Assembly (NCBI RefSeq): GCF_052857255.1
Contig: NC_135497.1
Span: forward strand, 350,254,799-350,318,798
Length of the DNA stretch: 64,000 nucleotides
Reading direction: 5' to 3'
DNA from: Amblyomma americanum
Taxonomy: Eukaryota > Arthropoda > Arachnida > Ixodida > Ixodidae
The stretch's first letter is position 1, and each line of letters begins with the position of its first letter. A program made the translations under genes and the position numbers. This document shows positions 44,651-57,800 of the stretch, piece after piece. The notes below the pieces were generated by a model. That model saw only the letters and a program-made list of their open reading frames with translations. It did no database searches and was not told the DNA's origin.

Positions 44651-45209
44651 TGCCGAAAAAATGTAGTGTACAAAATTACTTCTTATCTCCCAGCAAGAAT
44701 GTGTGTGAGGATTCGAAAACTGGTGTTTAAAACGCTGTGTTTAATGCAAAAAACTCTGCCCGAAATTTTACGCAGTTACAAAACGCACCCGCGGGCTTCA
44801 GGAGAGTGCACCAATATTACACGGGACGAACCACAAAGCGTTCTTAGAGTGAAGGTTCAACGCAGCTATAGTAAAAAAAAATGCGTGGTTGTTCTAAGTA
44901 GCTGCATGCCATTGTGCAGAAACTGTAAGTATGCACAGAGGATACCGTATGACTGGTAATGGTGTCCATGTTAACGCGTCATTTAAAACACTCAAAGAAA
45001 CATCTTTGTTTTCCTCAATTTAATTTGAAGCCTCTTCGTTAATGCCGAAGTTTCTGATCGATTTTGGAGATTTGTTTCGAGGTCTGGGCATAACCTTAAA
45101 GTGCCTGTCAGCGCTCTCCCGCTCCCTCATTCATACTCTCCTAGCGATTTCACGCCTTTGGTCCGGCCCTGCGGTCGTGTATTCCGTGACAACTATTCTG
45201 CGATTCAAG
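44651..45209. other. Anonymous flank between the Gypsy element and the tandem duplication
   Basis: No gene or element is recognised. A 114-codon frame reaching back into the right LTR (44615-44959) crosses the LTR boundary and is therefore not a gene. Confidence 0.5.
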
Positions 45210-48033
45210 GCCAGTTGATAATAAAATTTATTCTCAACTAGTTTTGCTCCTAGCCCTCAGTGTTGAGTGCTTATACAGGCTTTCAACCATGGGCCATTCC
45301 TCCCCAGGCCCTGAGTTATGTCCTCAGAAAATGGGAGGCTACTCAAACTGCCACGATTGAACTCTATCTCCTCCTATTACCCAAATCCATCGCCCTGAAG
45401 GCATCTCGCAAAAGCTATGGACAGCAACGAAAAAAATTCCGTCTCGTCGATGTTCTTTTAATTTGTGTTCACCCCTTTTATTAAGATCAAGCAGTTTCTG
45501 CAACGAGGGTCAGCTCTGTTGAACTACGTTTTGATACGCTTGAACAGCGTCTTAATGTGTTCGTGACGCTCCCGTGAGTAGTCCCTTGAAAAGAGGTTTC
45601 CACTGACATTAACTTTGATGAGATTATGAAAAGCAAGGAAAAATGCTTCAATATTAGTAGAAATAATCGTTGCAAGAATGCAGGAGTTAATAAGATGAAA
45701 AGCAGTTAATTACATGTGAAAAAAGAGCCTCATTTTATTTTAAAGAAACCGTGACATCAAGGGAGTCATTTTTGGTCGCACAGGCTACCTTCGGCTGCAT
45801 ACGCGGAAAAAGGTTGGCGATAAGCGGATTACGGAAAACGTATTGCCTTTCACTGCCGTAATCTAGCCCTAGAGGTGGCGGCCTCTAGGACGTTGGTGAA
45901 AACTATATTCTGAAGAATACTACGGATGTTGGAGCTGGAAGCTAATGAATCATGCAGCGAGACACAGGACAAAGCCAGTAAGCAGGTACTAACTCGTATG
46001 TTACCCCCCAGAGAGGAGTACAGTGGGAAAACATCGGGAGGGGAGCTTTCATAAAACCAGCAATTTTCAAAAGGGCTGCATTCCAAGGACATTTCAAGTC
46101 AGCATGTTGGCAATAAGAGAGGTGTTTTTCAGAAGCATGCAAGGGTGCACTTCTCGTTCATGATTTTTGTTTCTCATTCTAAAGGCCTTCTTTCTCTTTT
46201 CCTTCTTGCTAAACACTTTTCCACGTAGCGCCATATTGCTGGCTTGACTGCTTTTTGTAGCTGGCGCTAAAATTGATCACGCCTGCGCTTTAACTTCTGG
46301 CGCTCTATCTTCCTCCGTTCATCCCTCTGCACCTGCAGCCGGAACAATGAACAACCTACTCACCACGGAACGGCGACGAAGACGTTTTTCTCTCCCTGCC
46401 TAGCCTCTCCTGCAGACAGCGCGCGACCCATCTAGAGTTTTCCTTCTCAAGAATAAAGTGAGTGTGTCCTTTGCGTTCGGGACTGTTTCGTTAGGAAACA
46501 AGCTTTCCGAAAGAGATGACTTACTGGTATCCGCAAGTGGTCACTTGACAACTTGCAGAATAGTAGCACCCTCTGGAATATAGCACATGTTTTTTTCAAA
46601 CGATAACCGTTGTTCACATTTCCTCATTCTTGTTCGAAAAGGAAGAAAAAGACGCTTTTTATCTGCATGAGAGGGAAGTTGTTGAAAGGACACAATGAAT
46701 AGCCAAAAGTTCCAGTGAATCCAAAATTTCTACTCACTATAAGGCGCCAAGTTCTCCAGTACCAGCACTGGTCTCTAGCTTATCCGCAGTAAATACTCGA
46801 TCTGTCTCCGTCTGTGTGCAGAGCATGGCTGCGAACACGAGGAACAGATCGAAGCAGGTACAATGGTGCACCGTAGTACCCTCCGGCAACTGCCCTTTAA
46901 TCCTGTTTCACATGAAACGAACCGCTCGCTAATCTCACGGCCGTGGCGCATGCACCCTCTCGCGGAGGAAGCTACAGCGGCTGGAGCGGCGAGGTTCGGG
47001 CAAGCTGGAAATTTTCGCGACGGCGACGCGGCAGCACCGCATATCAACCAATGCCAGCCCAGTGTTGCCACGTGACTAGTAGAAGCCTAGTGCAAGAAAG
47101 CATTGGCATAGACGAGTGTTTGTGTCCGTATGCTTTTGTTTAAAAAAAATATATAAAGTTGTGTTGAATGCTTAAAACGCAAGATTTATATTTATTTAAA
47201 TAAACGGTGGAAGTAAACGACAAAATGGTGCTACTTATATAGTATGTTTTTTTGTTTGCAGGCCACCAAAATGGGTTGCAAGCGCATATCTTTTGCCAGC
47301 AACATTGGGTTTCACAGCGGTGCAAAACCCGCAGCGGCGACTCCTTTGAAACGAAAGCTCGCGAAACGCATCGCAGCCCCGCGCCTTTGCTCGCTCTATT
47401 CGCCGAATCGCTTGCATGTGAACCGCCCTTTACACTCGATCTCGAAAGTTGGTGGTAACCTGTGGGGCTTCAGGTTCACTGAGAATAAAGGGCGTCACTC
47501 TCTCTTCTTTTATAGGAAGAATAAAAGTTAAGGCAATTGACTCACCTTCCCTCTGTTGGCAGAGTAGAAGATTTAAAGGCTATCTGTGAAGGAGAATTAT
47601 CGGTTACAACCTTCAAAATTCTAGAAAAACTGAACTACAGAAAGTTGCTTTCCGTCAAACACCCTCGTTCACAGACTGGTTTTCTCTTAATTCCCTACAC
47701 ACAACCGAGGTTAGCGTGATCAGTCAGTAGCCCTCCATTGTAATCTTTTCAGAAATGGAGAGGGGTATGCACCTTAATCTGTGTAAACCTGAACTCTAGA
47801 CGATTCGCAGCAGTTTTGGAAAACAGGAAAACGCCGCCGCGACGAGAGGCGGAACCGGTCTGGCCGAGCCGGCAGAGGCTGACGCGCTTGGAGCGAAATC
47901 GAAACACGCTCCAAGTTGCCGCTGGTTTGGTCGGGGTGCGCTGAACCCGCCGATACCGTCGGCGGTCAAGCGACGTTGGAGAGTAAAGGATCTCTCTGTG
48001 GCCAACGTGACGTCGCAGTGTCACGCGCCCGCG
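45210..48033. other. Unit 1 left part: no recognisable gene
   Basis: There is a near-perfect AT palindrome at about 45213-45238. An 8-bp inverted repeat TAGCGCCA (46226-46233) / TGGCGCTA (46262-46269) is present. A 95-codon frame at 47244-47531 follows a splice-acceptor-like TTTGTTTGCAG but has no domain. An ATG with a donor-like CAG|GTACAA lies at 46826-46863. None is convincing as a gene. The same applies to the counterpart 51807-54634. Confidence 0.45.
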
Positions 48034-48036
48034 TTA

Positions 48037-48674
48037 AGGTGCACTCACACTAGCGGAAACTTCCCGCAGCGGCCCAGCGTCAACATCGACGCTGCGTCGC
48101 AGCTCCTCGAAATGACACTCACACGGCGCGCGTTTTCTCGCTACGGTTGTCTTGGAAGGTAGAGGGAGGAGGCGTTGAGGGAGGACCCGAACGAGCAGAA
48201 AGAGGAGGGGATAGTCGCGTGACACCAGAGAAGACTGGAAAGCGCGCCCTTTTCTCGCGTCGTCGTCTTGACCGTCTGCTAGCTCTCTTCCCGTCGCCCT
48301 TTTTGTCACGAGGATGGCTGGTTCGAACGATGAGCTGTTGGCTACGGTAAACGTGCTTATACTTCACTATACTATTCTGCACTGTATCAAGTCGCATGTT
48401 CATGCCAGCAAAGCAGCCGCCGAGTGCCCGGCCGGCCAGACGCGCGCAGTCTCCGCCTCCGCCGACGGGGTCACTGAACTGGGACCGACGTCACGGTTCA
48501 CGGTCGGCGCCCATTGGGTGTTCTCGTCAGCGGCACGGGAAAAATAGCTACCGGATTCATCGCGCTGCGGGACGGCACCGCAGGCTGCCTGCGGGAGAAA
48601 AGCCGGCTTGTGCGGGAAGCGGCGCGCGGAAAACGTTCTGCGTTGCGCGTTTTCCGCCTAATGTGCGCGCGCCT
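48037..48674. mobile_element. PIF/Harbinger-like nonautonomous element (MITE-like), unit 1
   Basis: The left end is AGGTGCACTCACACTAGCGG and the right end is ...CCGCCTAATGTGCGCGCGCC followed by T. The right end's reverse complement, AGGCGCGCGCACATTAGGCGG-type, matches the left at most positions. TTA flanks both sides (48034-48036, 48675-48677), the target duplication typical of PIF/Harbinger. The 638-bp interior is GC- and CpG-rich with no transposase, so it would depend on an enzyme supplied elsewhere. The family call is by TSD and TIR style. Confidence 0.68.
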
Positions 48675-48677
48675 TTA

Positions 48678-50805
48678 CGTTGGAGTAAAAACGCGTCCCG
48701 CGTACTACCGCGAGGCTCCAGCTTTACATCGCTGAGAGTGCTCACCGCTTAAGAACAAGTTGCTTCAAGGACGCGTTCATGCAACTGCCCTCATCCGATA
48801 TGCTATACAAACAACGTTGGTCACGGTACCATCTTAAAGCTGTAAATAAAATAATGTGCCACCTCGTATTTGAGAAATGAAGAAATACAGAAAAGAAACC
48901 TTGATCCGTGCACGTTTAAAAAACGAAGGTTGCGCAAATCAATCCTGAGCTCACACACATGTATATCTTCTGGCCGCGGCTTTGAGCATTGCAACATAAA
49001 AAAAGATTCATCGTCATTGTTTCAGTTTTGTTGCTAAAGGGAAAGTTACAGCTAGAGTGGTAAGTTATAATGAGCAACTCTGGAAGGATATAAACAGCAA
49101 AGCTACTATTAAAAGCTTTTCCTCTTATAAGGCATCTTGCTTAAACTTCCACATTGAAAAAAGATGTCTTTTTGATCAACTATAACTGCCGCGGTTCAGA
49201 GTTTACTTCTTATGAAAAAAGAAAACGGCGTTTTTAAGTATAAAGAACCCGCTGGCATGGAGATATTGCGCAAGTGCGAGCAATGCCGTAGTATTGCTTT
49301 GGCCTCCAACATTTCAGTCACAAAACCCAAAGTGCCCTCTAGGAGAAATTCCAGGAAACATTTTTCCGTAATATTTGGTATAAAAAAGAAACACAGTTCT
49401 CAACACTTACAAAAAGTGATAAAAAAGGTGCAAATTTCACGAAACAGACCAAACGTCCAGCAGCAGGTATTTCAAGGGTGCAAATTTATTCCATCCCTGA
49501 TGAGAAGGGGTAAAATTTGAAGTTACCCCTTTCTTACTAATTTCTTACACCTTTTTTTAGAGTGCACTGCAGAAATCGAAATAAATTTTGCGGAAACGGA
49601 ATATTTTCTAGTGGAAGCAGTTCCTAAACAGTTTTTGGCTCTTATTATTTCAGAAACAAACAAATCGCGAACATTGCTGAATTTTGGCAGTCCACCTACA
49701 TGATAAGAGAACTTTTGCCAATAACAGGAGTCCCGTCTACAGGAACAGGCAATATTAGTTTCATGAGCCTCAACGTGCACGTGAAGGATAAAATAACAAA
49801 TCCCGTGTTTAGCCCACAAAGAGCAGGAAAAGTGCCGGCAACAGATATGGTGGGCCAATCAACAAACGTTACACACCTTGATATCGATCGGAAATGAGAG
49901 CAAATAAGGCGGGCTCAGAGAGAAGCTAATTGACATTAGGAATCAGGAGCTTCGGCATAGTCAGCTTAATGATATTTAGGTCAGTATCTAAGGGTAGAAG
50001 AGGGCAGAAAAAATATACGATAAAACAGGCTTCGAATGTCACGACGTACCCAATTTAGGCAAGGCTTAATTTGGTGGCCTGCACCTCTGTTTCGGAGTGT
50101 ACTGTAATCATTTGCGGTCTTACGTGAGACTACTCCTTGTAGGCATAGCGACATGAATAGTTCCCTTTATTTGCGAAGACAAGCTACGGAAACGGAGTCA
50201 TTCGCTTGTAAAAGCTATTTATTTGGAGGCATTTTCGGTTCGTATGATACTATGTAAATGAAGTGATTACATCAGCGAAGGATAATTTGTGAACAGTCTT
50301 AAACATGAAAGAAAATTGTAATCCTAAAACGGTATACAGCTCCCTCCGCGTAATACTTTGAATACGTTCACTCAAGAAAAGACTGATCATTCAAGTCTAA
50401 ACAGGCATCAGCATCTCGTAAATGCGCTGTTGATCATTGCAACAGAATTTAGAGCCTGGAGCCTTTATCAAATAAAGTGTACAGCCCAGAGCGTTGACCT
50501 CTAGGTCATGCTGTGCGGCTTGTATCGTCAGTGTTACAAATCTCTCGACAATGAGATAGACTCTCATCCTCGCCTGTCGAAAGCTTAAGATTTGGTTCAG
50601 TGCTACAAATCCCTGGTGTTTAGCGCTCGTAGAAGTGACTGCCTCTGATCGACTGATGCGTTCAAAGAGTTAAATCCATTTCTCCAATGAAATCTAATAT
50701 GGGGCAATTTGGTACAGCCTACAATTTTATGTGGCAGTAATTTTCGCTTCACATTTCTTATTCTCTCTTGAAGGACTTTAGGCCACTCTCATCATTTCCT
50801 CCATT
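48678..50805. other. Unit 1 right part: no recognisable gene, hairpin-rich stretch at 49421-49557
   Basis: A 102-codon frame at 49212-49520 (Lys/Ser-rich) is kept in unit 2 with a few amino-acid changes. This is expected from a recent duplication and is not proof of coding. 49421-49430 (AAAAAAGGTG) pairs with 49548-49557, and inside it AAGGGGTAA (49505-49513) pairs with TTACCCCTT (49523-49531). Counterpart in unit 2: 56022-56031 with 56149-56158. Confidence 0.5.
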
Positions 50806-51806
50806 CGCGATTTGATCAGTGATGAGCTCAAACTCCAACCTTGCCAGGTATGCCATCGCGGGTCATGTCAGTTCTTCTGTAATAGCTGTGTTCCAGGCAT
50901 TTACCTACTGCTAACGGCCCCTGCCTGCTTCAGCATGCATATGAACAGACTTAATTACCTACATTCTCAGTACACCGAGAGCACCGGAACGTCTTCTTCA
51001 AAAAATGTTTTCGTTCTGCGAAAGTTTCTAAGGTATTAAATTCCAACGACCATAAAACTCGATTTCAAAACACCATCTCGAGAGACCCTTCTCATGTTCT
51101 AACCGTATTTTTCGACTCGTTACTGACATTTGCGATGCTTTAGGGTGCCACTGAGGCAAATTGAACGTAATTCTCGAGGCGTGGCTAGCAGCGCGAATTT
51201 TTCATTATAAAGGAGGCCACTTCTTCGTAGTAGATCCTTTGGCCAGAGTATGAATAAAGCTGCGCAAAAAAAAATTAGCCTTAATAAAGCTAGCCTAAAA
51301 GCCAATGAAGCACACACGACTCAAGAAAGCAAAAAAAAAGATTGAAATGAAGGGCAGGCGAGGAGGACCGTGCGAAAGTGTCCATCCTATACCGCACATG
51401 CCCGATCGTCTTGCCTGAGTACTACTCCGGGTCAGATATTGCAGGGCAAGGTGTTCCGCGGACCCTCCAAAAGGCTTGTGACGTCGGAAACCGCCCATGC
51501 GTTTAATGTATATCGTAGCCAATGGCGTAGATAGACGCATCGCTACAGTGTGCTCAATTTGCTGTCTATGAACGCGAGCTCTGCGGATTTATAATCATCT
51601 AGACGGCGTGCAAAAGGCTTGCGATATTGAATTTGGCGCAGATGCCTCGCGTATTCAATGACTTCGCTGCGACGACTTGTGGATTGCAGAGATAATACCC
51701 TCCTTTGGGTGTGTTATCTGTGACTGCACTGCTTTTGTGATGTCATCGACAGAGAGCCATCGGCGCGCGCTGAGAAGGGCACCGACATGGGCGTGCTGCG
51801 AAGCAG
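50806..51806. repeat. Third copy of the first 1.0 kb of block A
   Basis: Equivalent to 23230-24226 and 57408-58404. It shares changes with the 57-kb copy against the 23-kb copy (for example GAACGTAATTC versus GAACCTAATTC, and TAATAGCTG versus TAATAGTTG). The tandem duplication is therefore younger than the A duplication. Confidence 0.93.
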
Positions 51807-54800
51807 GCCAGTTGATAATAAAATTTATTCTCAACTAGTTTTGCTCCTAGCCCTCAGTGTTGAGTGCTTATACTGGCTTTCAACCATGGGCCATTCCTCC
51901 CCAGGCCCTGAGTTATGTCCTCAGAAAATGGGAGGCTACTCAAACTGCCACGATTGAACTCTATCTCCTCCTCTTACCCAAATCCATCGCCCTGAAGGCA
52001 TCTCGCAAAAGCTATGGACAGCAACGAAAAAAATTCCGTCTCGTCGATGTTCTTTTAATTTGTGTTCACCCCTTTTATTAAGATCAAGCAGTTTCTGCAA
52101 CGAGGGTCAGATCTGTTGAACTACGTTTTGATACGCTTGAACAGCGTCTAAATGTGTTCGTGACGCTCCGGTGAGTAGTCCCTTGAAAAGAGGTTTCCAC
52201 TGACATAAACTTTGACGAGAATATGAAAAGCAAGGAAAAATGCTTCAATATTAGTAGAAATAATCGTTGCAAGAATGCAGGAGTTAATAAAATGAAAAGC
52301 AGTTAATTACATGTGAAAAAAGAGCCTCATTTTATTTTTTCTAAGAAACCGTGACATCAAGGGAGTGATTTTTGGTCGCACAGGCTACCTTCCTCTGCAT
52401 ACGCGGAAAAAGGTTGGCGATAAGCGGATTACGGAAAACGTATTGCCTTTCACTGCCGTAATCTAGCCCTAGAGGTGGCGGCCTCTAGGACGTTGGTGAA
52501 AACTATATTCTGAAGAATACTACAGATGTTGGAGCTGGAAGCTAATGAATCATGCAGCGAGACACAGGACAAAGCCAGTAAGCAGGTACTAACTCGTATG
52601 TTACCCCCCAGAGAGGAGTACAGTGGGAAAACTTCGGTAGGTGAGCTTTCATAAAACCAGCAAATTTCAAAAGGGCTGCATTCCAAGGACATTTCAAGTC
52701 AGCATGTTGGCAATAAGAGAGGTGTTTTTCAGAAGCATGCAAGGGTGCACTTCTCGTTCATGATTTTTGTTTCTCATTCTAAAGGCCTTCTTTCTCTTTT
52801 CCTTCTTGCTAAACACTTTTCCACGTAGCGCCATATTGCTGGCTTGACTGCTTTTTGTAGCTGGCGCTAAAATTGACCACGCCTGCGCTTTAACTTCTGG
52901 CGCTCTATCTTCCTCCGTTCATCCCTCTGCACCTGCAGCCGGAACAATGAACAACCTACTCACCACGGAACGGCGACGAAGACGTTTTTCTCTCCCTGCC
53001 TAGCCTCTCCTGCAGACAGCGCGCGACCCATCTAGAGTTTTCCTTCTCAAGAATAAAGTGAGTGTGTCCTTTGCGTTCGGGACTGTTTCGTTAGGAAACA
53101 AGCTTTCCGAAAGAGATGACTTACTGGTATCCGCAAGTGGTCACTTGACAACTTGCAGAATAGTAGCACCCTCTGGAATATAGCACATGTTTTTTTCAAA
53201 CGATAACCGTTGTTCACATTTCCTCATTCTTCTTCGAAAAGGAAGAAAAAGACGCTTTTTATCTGCATGAGAGGGAAGTTGTTGAAAGGACACAATGAAT
53301 AGCCAAAAGTTCCAGTGAATCCAAAATTTCTACTCACTATAAGGAGCCAAGTTCTCCAGTACCAGCACTCGTCTCTAGCTTATCCGCAGTAAATACTCGC
53401 TCTGTCTCCGTCTGTGTGCAGAGCATGGCTGCGAACACGAGGAACAGATCGAAGCAGGTACAATGGTGCACCGTAGTACCCTCCGGCAACTGCCCTTTAA
53501 TCCTGTTTCACATGAAACGAACCGCTCGCTAATCCCACGGCCGTGGCGCATGCACCCTCTCGCGGAGGAAGCTACAGCGGCTGGAGCGGCGAGGTTCGGG
53601 CAAGCTGGAAATTTTCGCGACGGCGACGCGGCAGCACCGCATATCAACCAATGCCAGCCCGGTGTTGCCACGTGACTAGTAGAAGCCTAGTGCAAGAAAG
53701 CATTGGCATAGACGAGTGTTTGTGTCTGTATGCTTTTGTTTAAAAAAAATTATATAAAGTTGTGTTGAATGCTTAAAACGCAAGATTTATATTTATTTAA
53801 ATAAACGGTGGGAGTAAACGACAAAATGGTGCTACTTATATAGTATGTTTTTTTGTTTGCAGGCCGCCAAAATGGGTTGCAAGCGCATATCTTTTGCCAG
53901 CAACATTGGTTTTCACAGCGGTGCAAAACCCGCAGCGGCGACTCCTGTGAAACGAAAGCTCGCGAAACGCATCGCAGCCCCGCGCCTTTGTTCGCTCTAT
54001 TCGCCGAATCGCTTGCATGTGAACCGCCCTTTACACTCGATCTCGAAAGTTGGTGGTAACCTGTGGGGCTTCAGGTTCACTGAGAATAAAGGGCGTCACT
54101 CTCTCTTCTTTTATAGGAAGAATAAAAGTTAAGGCAATTGACTCACCTTCCCTCTGTTGGCAGAGTAGAAGATTTAAAGGCTATCTGTGAAGGAGAATTG
54201 TCGGTTTCAACCTTCAAAATTCTAGAAAAACTGAACTACAGAAAGTTGCTTTCCGTCAAACACCCTCGTTCACAGACTGGTTTTCTCTTCATTCCCTACA
54301 CACAACCGAGGTTAGCGTGATCAGTCAGTCGCCCTCCATTGTAATCTTTTCAGAAATGGAGAGGGGTATGCACCTTAATCTGTGTAAACCTGAACTCTAG
54401 ACGATTCCCAGCAGTTTTGGAAAGCGGGAAAACGTCGCCGCGACGAGAGGCGGAACCGGTCTGGTCGGGCCGGCAAAGGCTGACGCGCTCGGAGCGAAAT
54501 CGAAACACGCTCCAAATTGCCGCTGGTTTGGTCGGGGTGCGACGAACCCGCCGATCCCGTCGGCGGTCAAGCGGCGTTTGAATGTAGAGGGTCTCTCTGT
54601 GGCCAACGTGACGTCGCCATGCCGCGCGCGCGCGTTAAGGCGCAATCACACTAGCGGAAACTTCCCGCAGCGGCCCAGCGTCAACATCGACGCTGCGTCG
54701 CAGCTCCTCGAAATGACGCTCACACGGCGCGCGTTTTCTCGCTACGGTTGTCTTGGAAGGTAGAGGGAGGAGGCGTTGAGGGAGGACCCGAACGAGCAGA

Positions 54801-57800
54801 AAGTGGAGGGGATAGTCGCGTGACTCCAGAGAAGACTGGAAAGCGCGCCCTTTTCTCGCGTCGTCGTCTTGACCGTCTGCTAGCTCTCTTCCCGTCGCCC
54901 TTTTTGTCACGAGGATGGCTGGTTCGAACGATGAGCTGTTGGCTACGGTAAACGTACTTATACTTCACTATACTATTCTGCACTGTATCAAGTCGCATGT
55001 TCATGCCAGCAAAGCAGCCGCCGAGTGCCCGGCCCGCCAGACGCGCGCAGTCTCCGCCTCCGCCGACGGGGTCACTGAACTGGGACCGACGTCACGGTTC
55101 ACGGTCGGCGCCCATTGGGTGTTCTCGTCAGCGGCACGGGAAAAATAGCTACCGGATTCATCGCGCTGCGGGACGGCACAGCAGGCTGCCTGCGGGAGAA
55201 AAACCGGCTTGTGCGGGAAGTGGCGCGCGGAAAACGTTCTGCGTTGCGCGTTTTCCGCCTAATGTGCGCGCGCCTTTACGTTGGAGTAAAAACGCGTCCC
55301 GCGTACTACCGCGAGGCTCCAGCTTTACATCGCTGAGAGTGCTCACCGCTTAAGAACAAGTTGCTTCAAGGACGCGTTCATGCAACTGCCCTCATCCGAC
55401 ATGCTATACAAACAACGTTGGTCACGGTACCATCTTAAAGCTGTAAATAAAATAATGTGCCACCTCGTATTTGAGAAATGAAGAAATACAGAAAAGAAAC
55501 CTTGATCCGTGCAAGTTTAAAAAACGAAGGTTGCGGAAATCAATCCTGAGCTCACACACATGTATATCTTCTGGCCGCGGCTTTGAGCATTGCAACATAA
55601 AAAAAGATTCATCGTCATTGTTTCAGTTTTGTTGCTAAAGGGAAAGTTACAGCTAGAGTGCTAAGTTATAATGAGCAACTATGGAAGGATATAAACAGCA
55701 AAGCTACTATTAAAAGCTTTTCCTCTGATAAGGCATCTTGCTTTAACTTCCACATTGAAAAAAGATGTCTTTTTGATCAACTATAACTGCCGCGGTTCAG
55801 AGTTTACTTCTTATGAAAAAAGAAAACGGCGTTTTTAAGTATAAAGAACCCGCTGGCATGGAGATATTGCGCAAGTGCGAGCAATGCCGTAGTATTGCTT
55901 TGGCCTCCAACATTTCAGTCACAAAACCCAAAGTGCCCTCTAGGAGAAATTCCAGGAAACATTTTTCCGTAATATTTGGTATAAAAAAGAAACACAGTTC
56001 TCAACACTTACAAAAAGTGATAAAAAAGGTGCTAATTTCACGAAACAGACCAAACGTCCAGCAGCATTTATTTCAAGGGTGCAAATTTATTCCATCCCTG
56101 ATGAGAAGGGGTAAAATTTGAAGTTACCCCTTTCTTACAAATTTCTTACACCTTTTTTTAGAGTGCACTGCAGAAATCGAAATAAATTTTGCGGAAACGG
56201 AATATTTTCTAGTGGAAGCAGTGCCTAAACAGTTTTTGGCTCTTATTATTTCAGAAACAAACAAATCGCGAACATTGCTGAATTTTGGCACTCCACCTAC
56301 ATGATAAGAGAACTTTTGCCAATAACAGGAGTCCCGTCTACAGAAACAGGCAATATTAGTTTCATCAGCCTCAACGTGCACGTGAAGGATAAAATAACAA
56401 ATCCCGTGTTTAGCCCACGGAGAGCAGGAAAAGTGCCGGCAACAGATATGGTGGGCCAGTCAACAAACGTTACACACCTTGATATCGATCGGAAATGAGA
56501 GCAAATAAGGCGGGCTCAGAGAGAAGCTAATTGACATTAGAAATCAGGAGCTTCGGCATAGTTAGCTTAATGATATTTAGGTCAGTATCTAAGGGTAGAA
56601 GAGGGCAGAAAAAAATATACGATAAAACAGGCTTCGAATGTCACGACGTACCCAATTTAGGCAAGGCTTAATTTGGTGGCCTGCACCTCTGTTTCGGAGT
56701 GTACTGTAATCATTTGCGGTCTTACGTGAGACTACTCCTTGTAGGCATAGCGACATGAATAGTTCCCTTTATTTGCGAAGACAAGCTACGGAAACGGAGT
56801 CATTCGCTTTTAAAAGCTATTTATTTGGAGGCATTTTCGGTTCGTATGATACTATGTAAATGAAGTGATTACATCAGCGAAGGATAATCTGTGAACCGTC
56901 TTAAACATGAAAGAAAATTGTAATCCTAAAACGGTATACAGCTCCCTCCGCGTAATACTTTGAATACGTTCACTCAAGAAAAGACTGATCATTCAAGTCT
57001 AAACAGGCATCAGCATCTCGTAAATGCGCTGTTGATCATTGCAACAGAATTTAGAGCCTGGAGCCTTTATCAAATAAAGTGTACAGCCCAGAGCGTTGAC
57101 CTCTAGGTCATGCTGTGCGGCTTGTATCGTCAGTGTTACAAATCTCTCAAAAATGAGATAGACTCTCATCCTCGCCTGTCGAAAGCTTAAGATTTGGTTC
57201 AGTGCTACAAATCCCTGGTGTTTAGCGCTCGTAGAAGTGACTGCCTCTGATCGACTGATGCGTTCAAAGATTTAAATCCGTTTCTCCAATGAAATCTCAT
57301 ATGGGGCAATTTGGTAAAGCCTACAAATTTATGTGGCAGTAATTTTCGCTTCGCATTTCTTATTCTCTCTTGAAGGACTTTAGGCCACTCTCACCATTTC
57401 CTCCATTCGCGATTTGATCAGTGATGAGCTCAAACTCCAACCTTGCCAGGTATGCCATCGCGGGTCATGTCAGTTCTTCTGTAATAGCTGTGTTCCAGGC
57501 ATTTACCTACTGCTAACGGCCCCTGCCTACTTCAGCATGCATATGAACAGACTTATTTACCTACATTCTCAGTACACCGAGAGCACCGAAACGTTTTCTT
57601 CAAAAAATGTTTTCGTTCTGCGAAATTTTCTAAGGTATTAAATTCCAACGACCATAAAACTCGATTTCAAAACACCATCTCGAGAGACCCTTCTCATGTT
57701 CTAACCGTATTTTTCGACTCGTTACTGACATTTGCGATGCTTTAGGGTGCCACTGAGGCAAATTGAACGTAATTCTCGAAGCGTGGCTAGCAGCGCGAAT

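Larger units (their letters stand above)
45210..51806. repeat. 6.6-kb tandem duplication, unit 1
   Basis: It begins GCCAGTTGATAATAAAATTT and ends GTGCTGCGAAGCAG. The next unit begins directly at 51807 with the same start. Units are 6597 and 6598 bp and about 98-99% alike by eye, except a more diverged stretch at about 47810-48050. Its last 1.0 kb (50806-51806) equals the start of block A (23230-24226). It contains a Harbinger-like MITE (48037-48674) and a hairpin-rich segment (49421-49557). Confidence 0.96.

Noticed and set aside
46826..46866. ATGGCTGCGAACACG... ending CAG|GTACAA as a possible first exon (and ATGGCTGGTTCG...ACG|GTAAAC at 48314)
   Set aside because: A short ATG plus donor-like GT is expected by chance; no downstream exon could be linked. 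The second case lies inside the Harbinger-like element.
47244..47531. 95-codon frame after a splice-acceptor-like TTTGTTTGCAG, repeated at 53845
   Set aside because: It is repeated only because of the recent tandem duplication. The few differences between copies include amino-acid changes, and I recognise no domain or adjoining exon.
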